The position numbers and the translations under genes are program-made. This document shows, piece after piece, positions 1-4,777 of a stretch of 5,557 nt of DNA. The DNA is from Acidimicrobiia bacterium (lineage in GTDB: Bacteria; Actinomycetota; Acidimicrobiia; Spongiisociales; ZC4RG35), in assembly GCA_003230435.1 (NCBI GenBank), contig QIDW01000043.1, positions 1-5,557 on the forward strand, read 5' to 3'. Under the pieces are notes generated by a model that saw only the letters and a list, made by a program, of their open reading frames with translations, was not told the origin of the DNA and made no database searches. The stretch's first letter is position 1. Every line of letters starts with the position of its first letter.

Positions 1-183
1 ACTACTGATGTGACCGGGTCGGTGATCTTGCCTGAGGGCACTCAGATGGTGATGCCCGGTGATAACACTGAAATGTCGGTGGAGCTGATCGCCCCTATCG
101 CAATGGACGACGGTCTCAGGTTTGCTATCCGTGAAGGCGGCCGCACCGTCGGCGCCGGACGAGTCACCAAAATCACCAAATGA
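1..183 (+). CDS. tuf: Elongation factor Tu, C-terminal fragment (5' end outside window)
   Basis: The frame is open from base 1 to the TGA at 181-183 and gives the last 60 residues of EF-Tu, the GTPase that brings aminoacyl-tRNA to the ribosomal A site in the cytoplasm. The fragment is the end of the C-terminal beta-barrel domain. Recognisable pieces are TTDVTG at the start, MVMPGDNTEM around fragment residues 16-25, LRFAIREGGRTVGAGRV near the end, and a terminal KITK. These match actinobacterial EF-Tu closely. The G domain and the start lie upstream and cannot be judged. The stop overlaps the rpsJ start as ATGA (180-183), so tuf and the S10 genes are physically joined here. No terminator or promoter separates them. 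The family assignment is secure; whether this is the only tuf copy cannot be seen. Confidence 0.97.
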   Translation, partial: TTDVTGSVILPEGTQMVMPGDNTEMSVELIAPIAMDDGLRFAIREGGRTVGAGRVTKITK

Positions 184-491
184 GCGACCAGCAGAAGATC
201 CGCATAAGACTCAAGGCCTACGACCACAACGTTGTGGACGAGTCGTCGAAGAAGATCACCGAGACGGTGCTGCGCACCGAGGCCACGATCAGGGGTCCCA
301 TTCCGCTTCCGACCGAGATCCACCGCTGGACCGTTGTGCGCGGGCCTCACGTCCACAAGGACTCCCGTGAGCACTTCGAGATGAGGATCCACAAACGTCT
401 CATTGACATCCTCGAGCCGACCCCAAAGACGGTCGACTCTCTCATGCGCCTCGAATTGCCTGCCGGCGTGGAGGTCGAGATCAAGTTATGA
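180..491 (+). CDS. rpsJ: 30S ribosomal protein S10 (uS10, NusE)
   Basis: Encodes 103 residues, the normal length for bacterial S10, a protein of the 30S head. In the family S10 also acts as NusE, pairing with NusB in transcription antitermination. The sequence shows the S10 pattern: IRIRLKAYDH near the N-terminus, a central GPIPLPTEIHRWTVVRGPHV segment (the extended loop that in the folded ribosome reaches into the head), then EHFEMRIHKRLIDI and a C-terminal LPAGVEVEIKL. The start is the ATG at 180, inside the tuf stop (ATGA). No good Shine-Dalgarno sequence precedes it, which suggests expression by coupling to tuf translation. The 3' end overlaps rplC in the same way (ATGA, 488-491). Elsewhere S10 is commonly the first gene of its own operon; here it looks like an internal gene. 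Confidence 0.98.
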   Translation: MSDQQKIRIRLKAYDHNVVDESSKKITETVLRTEATIRGPIPLPTEIHRWTVVRGPHVHKDSREHFEMRIHKRLIDILEPTPKTVDSLMRLELPAGVEVEIKL

Positions 492-1126
492 AGGCGATTC
501 TCGGACAGAAACTGGGTATGACCCAGATCTTTGACGATGAGGCCCGGGCTATCCCGGTGACCGTCGTCAAGGCTGGCCCTGTCCACGTAGTCCAGATAAA
601 GACAATGAAGAGAGATGGTTATAACGCCATCCAGATCTCCTTTGGCGAGATGAAACCCGGTAAAGCCAACAAACCCGAAGCCGGTCACTATGCCAAGGCC
701 GGGGTTGCTCCCGGCACCCATCTCGTCGAGGTCAAGGTCGAAGAGCCGGGCGACTATCAGGTTGGCCAGGAAATCAAGGTAGCCGAGGTCTTTGAAGCTG
801 GGACCAGGGCCGATGTCTCCGGTGTCTCGAAGGGCAAGGGCTTTTCCGGCGTCATGAAGCGTCACAACTTCAAGGGACAGCCGGCATCGCACGGAACCCA
901 CAAGAAGCATCGCGCCCCAGGCTCGATTGGCGCCTGTGCAACTCCGGCCCGCGTCTTCAAGGGAATGCGCATGGCGGGTCGCATGGGTGGCGAGAAGGTC
1001 ACGACACTCAGTCTGGAGGTCGTCGGCGTTGATGAAGAGCGCGGTCTGCTGCTGCTCGGTGGATCGGTGCCAGGGCCCAAGGGCTCAATCGTTCTTGTCA
1101 GAGAGGCGGTGAAGGCTCGTGACTGA
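488..1126 (+). CDS. rplC: 50S ribosomal protein L3 (uL3)
   Basis: Encodes 212 residues, a typical size for L3, an early-assembling 23S rRNA binder whose long loop approaches the peptidyl transferase centre. The N-terminus MKAILGQKLGMTQIFDD is diagnostic. GVSKGKGF lies at residues 112-119, followed by MKRHNFKGQPASHGTHKKHR, then PGSIGACATPARVFKGMRMAGRMG. Gln131 (GQPASHG) aligns with the glutamine that PrmB methylates in proteobacterial L3; whether it is modified here is unknown. The ATG at 488 overlaps the rpsJ stop by four bases. A GGAGG at 470-474 lies 13 bases upstream, rather far, so coupling probably helps. The 3' end overlaps the proposed rplD start by eight bases. Nothing in length or motif suggests damage. 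Confidence 0.98.
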   Translation: MKAILGQKLGMTQIFDDEARAIPVTVVKAGPVHVVQIKTMKRDGYNAIQISFGEMKPGKANKPEAGHYAKAGVAPGTHLVEVKVEEPGDYQVGQEIKVAEVFEAGTRADVSGVSKGKGFSGVMKRHNFKGQPASHGTHKKHRAPGSIGACATPARVFKGMRMAGRMGGEKVTTLSLEVVGVDEERGLLLLGGSVPGPKGSIVLVREAVKARD

Positions 1127-1814
1127 TGTGAAAGCTCCCCTTTACAAGTCTGATGGCGCCGCCAGCGGTGATATCAAACTGGACCCCGACGTATTTGGCA
1201 TTGAACCGAACCTCGACGTTCTTCATCAGGTGGTGACAGCGCAACTGGCCGCAGCGCGTTCTGGCAGCGCCAACACGAAAACCCGTGGTGAGGTTCGTGG
1301 TGGTGGCCGTAAGCCTTGGAGGCAGAAGGGCCTCGGTCGTGCCCGGCATGGCTCGATTCGCTCCCCGCAATGGGTTGGCGGAGGTGTCGCTCATGGCCCC
1401 AAGCCTCGTGATTACAGCCAGCGCACACCCAAGAAGATGAAGCGACTTGCTTTGTACAGCGCTCTTTCGGCTCGTGCCTCGGAGGGGGGCGTCAAGGTCG
1501 TCGAGGACATCGACTGGGCCAGCCCGAAGACAAAGCAGGCGGTTGGCCTTCTCGATGCGATAGACGCCGGGGGCAAGACACTGTTCGTTCTTACCCAACT
1601 CGGGGGTGTTGCTGGCAAGTCGTTCCGCAACCTTCCCGAAGTGCGGCTTGTAGAGCCTGGTCATCTGACGCCCTACGACGTTCTCTGGTCCGATCAGGTG
1701 GTATTCACATCCCACACGGTGGGGTCGGTCGGCCGACACAGCTCATACGAGATCAGCGCCTCTGATTTCATCAAAGATGAAGCCTCCTCCTCCGGAGGAG
1801 GTAACGATTCCTGA
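1119..1814 (+). CDS. rplD: 50S ribosomal protein L4 (uL4)
   Basis: Encodes 231 residues with a GTG start at 1119. L4 is an early 23S rRNA binder whose long basic loop lines the nascent-peptide tunnel. The loop is clear: RGGGRKPWRQKGLGRARHGS begins at residue 60, followed by IRSPQWVGGGVAHGPKPRDY and QRTPKKMKRLALYSALS. In enterobacteria L4 also represses its own operon through a leader upstream of rpsJ; no such leader can exist between tuf and rpsJ here. A GAAGG at 1111-1115 lies only three bases before GTG 1119; GTG 1128 is an alternative start three codons later. The last residues are a Ser-rich then Gly-rich tail (ASSSGGGNDS) beyond the conserved fold, encoded by the palindromic DNA at 1786-1801 that contains the rplW ribosome binding site. 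The stop shares one base with the rplW start (TGATG). Confidence 0.97.
   Translation: MTDVKAPLYKSDGAASGDIKLDPDVFGIEPNLDVLHQVVTAQLAAARSGSANTKTRGEVRGGGRKPWRQKGLGRARHGSIRSPQWVGGGVAHGPKPRDYSQRTPKKMKRLALYSALSARASEGGVKVVEDIDWASPKTKQAVGLLDAIDAGGKTLFVLTQLGGVAGKSFRNLPEVRLVEPGHLTPYDVLWSDQVVFTSHTVGSVGRHSSYEISASDFIKDEASSSGGGNDS
1786..1801 (+). promoter_or_regulatory. Perfect palindrome containing the rplW Shine-Dalgarno sequence
   Basis: CCTCCTCCGGAGGAGG is a perfect 16-base palindrome. Its right half (GGAGGAGG, 1794-1801) is a strong Shine-Dalgarno sequence ending 12 bases before the rplW ATG. Its left half (CCTCCTCC) contains the CCTCCT core of the 16S rRNA anti-Shine-Dalgarno end. On mRNA the halves could pair (six base pairs around a CCGG loop) and hide the site until ribosomes finishing rplD open it. 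The structure is seen; the regulatory effect is inferred. The same bases encode the Ser/Gly tail of L4, so codon repetition (TCC runs and GGA runs) is a simpler origin. Confidence 0.5.
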
Positions 1815-2101
1815 TGAAGGCGAGCCATGACCTCATCCTTGCTCCGGTCGTTTCTGAGAAGTCTTACGACCTCATCGAGAACGAAAACACCTACACCTTC
1901 GAGGTGGACCCCCGCTCCAACAAAGAGGAGATTCGGGACGCCATCGAAGAGATTTTCGACGTCACGGTCATCCGGGTCAACACGATGAACCGCAAAGGCA
2001 AGCGCAAGCGCAGTGGCTACAAGTTCGGTAAGCGCAAAGACGTCAAGCGCGCCATCGTCAGAATCGCCGAAGGCGATTCGATAGATCTGTTTGGAGTCTG
2101 A
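1814..2101 (+). CDS. rplW: 50S ribosomal protein L23 (uL23)
   Basis: Encodes 95 residues, the normal length of L23, which sits at the nascent-chain exit and is the docking point for trigger factor and signal recognition particle. The N-terminal APVVSEKS motif is at residues 10-17. Glu15 aligns by motif with Glu18 of the E. coli protein, the known trigger factor contact. Further on are YTFEVDPRSNKEEIRDAIEE, VTVIRVNTMNRKGKRKR (the basic extended loop that reaches into rRNA) and YKFGKRKDVKRAIV. The ATG at 1814 shares its A with the rplD stop, and a strong Shine-Dalgarno lies 12 bases upstream inside a palindrome, so translation is probably coupled to rplD. The stop TGA at 2099-2101 is one base before the rplB ATG. 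Confidence 0.97.
   Translation: MKASHDLILAPVVSEKSYDLIENENTYTFEVDPRSNKEEIRDAIEEIFDVTVIRVNTMNRKGKRKRSGYKFGKRKDVKRAIVRIAEGDSIDLFGV
2093..2096 (+). promoter_or_regulatory. rplB ribosome binding site that fixes the start
   Basis: GGAG lies six bases before ATG 2103. It supports this ATG over the in-frame TTG at 2091, which would add four residues absent from L2 proteins and would place the start on top of this site. Confidence 0.65.
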
Positions 2102-2102
2102 G

Positions 2103-2936
2103 ATGGCAGTCAAGAAGCGCAAGCCGACTTCACCCGGGCGTCGGTTCCAAACGGTTTCGGATTTTGCCGAGATCACCACCGACAAGCCCGAGAAGTCGCT
2201 CATCGCAAAGAAATCCAAGACCGGCGGCCGCAATACGTATGGACGGGTGACCTCACGTCATCGTGGTGGTGGGCACAAACAGCGCTATCGCATCATCGAC
2301 TTCAAGCGTGAGAAGGACGGGATCACGGCGCGTGTTGCCTCCATTCAGTACGACCCGAACCGCAACGCTCGTATCGCTCTCCTCAACTACGCAGACGGTG
2401 AGAAGCGCTACATCCTCGCTCCTCTCGGGGTGAAGGTGGATGATCGGTTGATGTCAGGCGCCAAGGCCGATATCCGACCAGGCAACGCCCTGCCCCTGCG
2501 GAACATCCCAGCTGGAACGACGGTGCATGCCATCGAGATGCGTCCCGGTGGCGGAGCCAAGTTGGCTCGATCCGCCGGCGCCTCGGTTCAACTGATGTCA
2601 AAGGAGGGTGACCTCGCCCTTCTGCGTCTCCCCTCCGGCGAGATGCGTCAGGTGCCACTCGATAGCCGTGCCACGGTTGGTCAGGTGGGCAACACCGAGG
2701 CCGAGTTGATCAAGATCGGCAAGGCCGGTCGCAACCGCTGGAAGGGTGTCCGCCCGCAGACTCGTGGTGTGGCAATGAATCCCGTCGATCATCCCCTCGG
2801 AGGTGGTGAGGGCAAATCCTCCGGTGGTCGACATCCGGTGAGCCCGTGGGGCAGGCCGGAAGGTCGCACCCGCAGCAAGAAAAAGGCTTCTAACAAGTAC
2901 ATCGTGCGCCGACGCACCAAGAAAGGCAGACGCTGA
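2103..2936 (+). CDS. rplB: 50S ribosomal protein L2 (uL2)
   Basis: Encodes 277 residues, within the usual range of bacterial L2. L2 is a conserved 23S rRNA binder near the peptidyl transferase centre, needed for subunit association. The protein starts MAVKKRKPTSPGRRF, the standard L2 opening. It then shows RHRGGGHKQRYRIIDFKR, ARIALLNYADGEKRYILAP, GNALPLRNIPAGTTVHAIE, GRNRWKGVRPQTRGVAMNP and the C-terminal domain GGRHPVSPWGRPEGRTR. The signature VDHPHGGGEG of most L2 proteins reads VDHPLGGGEG here: His230 is kept, but the next conserved His is Leu232 (CTC). The C-terminus is YIVRRRTKKGRR. An extra copy of its last 11 residues lies in the spacer downstream. The stop TGA (2934-2936) shares its A with a possible ATG of that small frame. 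Confidence 0.98.
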   Translation: MAVKKRKPTSPGRRFQTVSDFAEITTDKPEKSLIAKKSKTGGRNTYGRVTSRHRGGGHKQRYRIIDFKREKDGITARVASIQYDPNRNARIALLNYADGEKRYILAPLGVKVDDRLMSGAKADIRPGNALPLRNIPAGTTVHAIEMRPGGGAKLARSAGASVQLMSKEGDLALLRLPSGEMRQVPLDSRATVGQVGNTEAELIKIGKAGRNRWKGVRPQTRGVAMNPVDHPLGGGEGKSSGGRHPVSPWGRPEGRTRSKKKASNKYIVRRRTKKGRR

Positions 2937-3025
2937 TGAGCACGATTTGTCAACACCACACGTCGGCGCATTGCAGAAGCTTCGCTTCTGTCGTGCGACG
3001 TCGCACGAAGAAGGGACGCCGATGA
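2936..3025 (+). CDS. Possible 29-aa small ORF ending in a copy of the L2 C-terminus
   Basis: An open frame of 29 codons starts on the last A of the rplB stop and ends on the A of the next ATG. Its last 11 residues, VVRRRTKKGRR, match 10 of the last 11 of L2 (IVRRRTKKGRR). Seven of these 11 codons differ silently, and nucleotide identity over the 12 codons including the stop is 27 of 36. Its first 13 residues contain two Cys and three His (CQHHTSAHC), with no similarity to L2. I do not recognise it as a known gene. The synonymous divergence suggests the end of a diverged rplB allele, left after recombination, rather than a recent tandem copy. A translated coupling peptide is the alternative. 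No Shine-Dalgarno sequence is needed if ribosomes reinitiate after rplB. Confidence 0.35.
   Translation: MSTICQHHTSAHCRSFASVVRRRTKKGRR
2974..2990 (+). other. Stem-loop in the rplB-rpsS spacer
   Basis: CAGAAG and CTTCTG form a six-base-pair stem around a CTTCG loop. The flanks can extend it: CGCA 2967-2970 pairs with TGCG 2994-2997, and CGT 2961-2963 with ACG 2998-3000, leaving small internal loops. No run of T follows, so it does not look like an intrinsic terminator. A role in mRNA processing or pausing is possible but not shown. Confidence 0.45.
2991..3008. repeat. 18-base perfect palindrome in the spacer
   Basis: TCGTGCGACGTCGCACGA equals its own reverse complement. It lies within the codons that repeat the L2 C-terminal VVRRRTK. 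The true rplB end has the related GTGCGCCGACGCAC, which is not fully palindromic, so the symmetry is specific to this copy. It competes with the neighbouring stem-loop for the bases 2994-3000. It could be a protein-binding inverted repeat or simply a product of Arg codons (CGA CGT CGC). Confidence 0.5.
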
Positions 3026-3057
3026 TGGCGCGTAGATTGAAGAGGGGACGCCACTAA
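3025..3057 (+). other. Possible 10-codon mini-ORF mimicking the S19 N-terminus
   Basis: ATG at 3025 opens a frame reading MARRLKRGRH then TAA, whose final A begins the rpsS ATG. The true S19 begins MARSLKKGPF, so M, A, R, L, K and G agree in position, and the terminal KRGRH echoes the KKGRR end of L2. It is preceded by GAAGGG nine bases upstream, the same geometry as the true rpsS site (GAGGGG, nine bases). It is either a decayed duplicate of the rpsS start or a reinitiation stepping stone. Too short to call a gene with confidence. Confidence 0.35.
3042..3047 (+). promoter_or_regulatory. rpsS ribosome binding site (duplicated 32 bases upstream)
   Basis: GAGGGG ends nine bases before ATG 3057 and supports that start for S19. 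A related GAAGGG at 3010-3015 stands in the same relation to ATG 3025. This makes two nearly equal initiation sites in tandem, of which only the second opens the full S19 frame. Confidence 0.6.
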
Positions 3058-3332
3058 TGGCCCGCTCGCTGAAAAAGGGCCCTTTCGTCGACGAGCACCT
3101 CGCCAACAAGGTCGATGAGCTCAACCGAACGGGCCAAAAGCGCGTGATCAGGACTTGGTCGCGACGCTCCACGATCATCCCGGAGATGATCGGGCACACT
3201 CTCGCCGTCCATGACGGTCGTAAGCACGTGCCCGTATACGTCACAGAGTCGATGGTCGGTCACAAGCTGGGGGAGTTCGCTCCTACCCGTACTTTCCGCG
3301 GTCATGCAGACAAGGCGGCCTCGAGGCGATGA
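3057..3332 (+). CDS. rpsS: 30S ribosomal protein S19 (uS19)
   Basis: Encodes 91 residues, standard for S19, which lies in the 30S head beside S13 and contributes to the A-site finger bridge. The family sequence is nearly complete by eye: MARSLKKGPFVDEHL at the start, VIRTWSRRSTIIPEMIGHT in the middle, then AVHDGRKHVPVYVTESMVGH and KLGEFAPTRTFRGH near the end, with a basic tail (KAASRR). The start at ATG 3057 is supported by GAGGGG nine bases upstream and by homology. The upstream spacer of 120 bases is much larger than any other gap in this operon and contains a lookalike of this start. The 3' end overlaps rplV as ATGA (3329-3332). Confidence 0.98.
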   Translation: MARSLKKGPFVDEHLANKVDELNRTGQKRVIRTWSRRSTIIPEMIGHTLAVHDGRKHVPVYVTESMVGHKLGEFAPTRTFRGHADKAASRR

Positions 3333-3676
3333 AGGTCAAAGCCCACTCCCGCTTCATTCGCCAGTCGCCCTACAAGGTGCGCCGGGTGCTTGATCTGGTC
3401 CGGGGACTTCCGGTCGAGGAGGCAGAGCACATGCTTCGGCTCACTCCACGTGCCGCTGCGGATCCGATTGCAAAGGTTCTGAAATCGGCAGTCGCCAATG
3501 CCGAGCACAACCACGCTCTAGACCCCGAGGAACTCGTGATTGCAGAGGCCTTCGCCGATGAGGGCCCGACCTTGAAGCGCTTTCGGCCCCGCGCCCGCGG
3601 TCGCGCCAGCAAGATCAACAAACGCACGAGCCATATAACGATCGTGGTTTCAGATATGAATGAGGAGGTGAACTGA
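3329..3676 (+). CDS. rplV: 50S ribosomal protein L22 (uL22)
   Basis: Encodes 115 residues, normal for L22, a globular domain at the tunnel exit with a long beta-hairpin that lines the nascent-peptide tunnel near L4. MKVKAHSRFIRQSPYKVRRV opens the protein, LVRGLPVEEAEHML follows, and KSAVANAEHNHALDPEELVI is the helical core. The hairpin is RFRPRARGRASKINKRTSHI; RPRARGRA starts at residue 86. Macrolide-resistance changes in other bacteria map to this hairpin, and no insertion or deletion is apparent here. The ATG lies in the rpsS stop (ATGA). The nearest purine-rich site, GAGG 3323-3326, is only two bases from the ATG, so translational coupling is the likelier route. TGA at 3674-3676 immediately abuts rpsC. 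Confidence 0.98.
   Translation: MKVKAHSRFIRQSPYKVRRVLDLVRGLPVEEAEHMLRLTPRAAADPIAKVLKSAVANAEHNHALDPEELVIAEAFADEGPTLKRFRPRARGRASKINKRTSHITIVVSDMNEEVN
3662..3670 (+). promoter_or_regulatory. Strong rpsC ribosome binding site
   Basis: GAGGAGGTG overlaps the last rplV codons and is near perfect to the 16S rRNA 3' end. Its GGAGG core ends eight bases before ATG 3677. This is the best initiation site in the window, at one of the few junctions where the genes do not overlap. Confidence 0.7.
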
Positions 3677-4771
3677 ATGGGCCAGAAAGTACACCCCTAT
3701 TCGTTCCGTCTTGGTGTGTCGACTGACTGGAAGTCGAAATGGTTCTCCGAGAAGGAGTACGCGGCTTTTGTCAACGAGGACTGGAAGATTCGCGACTACC
3801 TACGCGGGGAGTTGACCCGTGGAGCGGTGTCGAGAATCGACATCGAGCGCACCCGTGACCGGCTCATTGTCGACATCCACACAGCCCGCCCCGGTGTCGT
3901 CATCGGTCGTAAGGGCTCGGAGGCCGAGCGCCTCCGCAACGGTCTCGAGAAGATCACCGATCGTCGGATCAAACTGAACATCAACGAAGTGAAAGATCCA
4001 GATCTCGATGCCGCTCTTCTCGCCAGGGGTATCGCTGACCAGATCGAAAACAGGATCGCTTTCCGTCGTGCCATGAAGCGCGCAGTCGCCTCCGCCCTCA
4101 AAGCCGGCGCAGAAGGTGTTCGCGTCGAATCGAAAGGCCGTCTTGGTGGCTCCGATATGGGCCGTCGTGAGTGGTACCGCGAGGGTCGTGTACCGCTTCA
4201 CACGCTGCGGGCCGACATCGACTACGGAACAGCGACAGCACGCACCACGGTTGGCGCCATCGGCGTCAAGGTGTGGGTATACAGGGGTGAGGTCGTCGAT
4301 CGCGGTCGCGTCTCAGGCGAGCGGATTGCCGCAGAGGCCGATCTGGCCACCGGTGGTCCCGCCCGTCGCACTCAGAAGAGTCTGAAGTCTCGCGCCGAAG
4401 AAGCAGCAGGAGTGGGCTCAGGCAAGCCGCGTCTCATCGAAGCGGGTGGAGGCAAACGTCCCGTCGAGTCCGCCGGAAAGGAAACCGGGGGCCGGAAGTT
4501 GATCGAGGCCGGTGGTGGGCGACGCCCCACTGCTGCCGAGGCCAAGGTCCAATATGAGAGTGCCCAAGATGAGCAGACCGTCTCACAAGAAGCTGCCAGG
4601 GTTGCAGAGGGCGCCGACAAGGAGGCCATGGAGGCCAAAGGCCCCCCCGCGGCCGACGACACGTCGGCCGGTCCCCCCGCAGAGCAGGGGGACAAGGCAC
4701 CTCCCTCGGCCGACGACACCTCGGCCGGTCCCCCCGCAGAGCCACGGGACACGAAGGACGAAGAGGAGTAG
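3677..4771 (+). CDS. rpsC: 30S ribosomal protein S3 (uS3) with long C-terminal tail
   Basis: Encodes 364 residues; bacterial S3 is usually about 210-280. S3 binds the 30S head at the mRNA entry channel. The N-terminus MGQKVHPYSFRLGV is typical. A type 2 KH domain carries VVIGRKGSEAERLR with GRKG at 77-80. The C-terminal domain has RLGGSDMGRREWYREGRVPL from residue 155, then TLRADIDYG, and ends with VWVYRGEV from residue 199. From about residue 208 a hydrophilic tail of about 155 residues follows. It begins basic and includes two LIEAGGG(K/R)RP copies (residues 253 and 275). It then becomes Ala, Pro and acid rich with two ADDTSAGPPAE copies, and ends DEEE. The tail stays open to a TAG just before rplP, so it appears coding. 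Shorter Ala/Pro/Glu tails occur on actinobacterial S3; this one is long and of unknown function. Confidence 0.96.
   Translation: MGQKVHPYSFRLGVSTDWKSKWFSEKEYAAFVNEDWKIRDYLRGELTRGAVSRIDIERTRDRLIVDIHTARPGVVIGRKGSEAERLRNGLEKITDRRIKLNINEVKDPDLDAALLARGIADQIENRIAFRRAMKRAVASALKAGAEGVRVESKGRLGGSDMGRREWYREGRVPLHTLRADIDYGTATARTTVGAIGVKVWVYRGEVVDRGRVSGERIAAEADLATGGPARRTQKSLKSRAEEAAGVGSGKPRLIEAGGGKRPVESAGKETGGRKLIEAGGGRRPTAAEAKVQYESAQDEQTVSQEAARVAEGADKEAMEAKGPPAADDTSAGPPAEQGDKAPPSADDTSAGPPAEPRDTKDEEE
4651..4742 (+). repeat. 35-base direct repeat in the rpsC tail
   Basis: The segments 4651-4685 and 4708-4742 are identical except for one base (ACG versus ACC) and are offset by 57 bases, exactly 19 codons. 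They encode ADDTSAGPPAE twice within the S3 tail. Each copy begins with a possible hairpin: GGCCGAC and GTCGGCC around GACAC in the first, a six-base-pair version in the second. The near identity of codons suggests a recent in-frame duplication. Confidence 0.8.
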
Positions 4772-4777
4772 AGCGTC

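Larger units (their letters stand above)
2919..3071 (+). repeat. Three in-register copies of an rplB-end/start-codon junction
   Basis: Three segments begin at 2919, 3008 and 3040 with AAGAA/G-GG-type sequence, and each has an ATG exactly 17 bases after its first base (2936, 3025, 3057). Each encodes K(K/R)GR(R/H) followed by a stop whose last A is the A of the ATG (TGATG, TGATG, TAATG). Copies 2 and 3 are adjacent, with a 32-base period; their first 25 bases match at 20 positions and both have a purine-rich ribosome binding site nine bases before the ATG. Copy 1 is the true end of rplB and copy 3 leads into the true rpsS start. The middle copy has no obvious need to exist. The similarity is read directly; its origin by duplication or recombination is inferred. 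Confidence 0.7.

Noticed and set aside
347..910. Long open frame on the minus strand opposite rpsJ/rplC
   Set aside because: It lies antisense to two unmistakable ribosomal protein genes and its translation resembles no family; GC-rich codon bias on the plus strand creates such shadows.
2091..2102. TTG start for rplB four codons upstream
   Set aside because: It would add residues not found in L2 and would overlap the GGAG that serves ATG 2103.
1098..2233. Two further long minus-strand frames opposite rplD, rplW and rplB
   Set aside because: Same reasoning: antisense to conserved genes, with no ribosome binding site or recognisable protein motif.
2974..3008. Intrinsic terminator between rplB and rpsS
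   Set aside because: Inverted repeats are present but no T-rich tract follows, and the operon continues without a new promoter being visible.
4651..4742. CRISPR or mobile-element repeat
   Set aside because: Only two copies, in frame, offset by exactly 19 codons and within a coding tail; there is no array, spacer set, transposase or target duplication.
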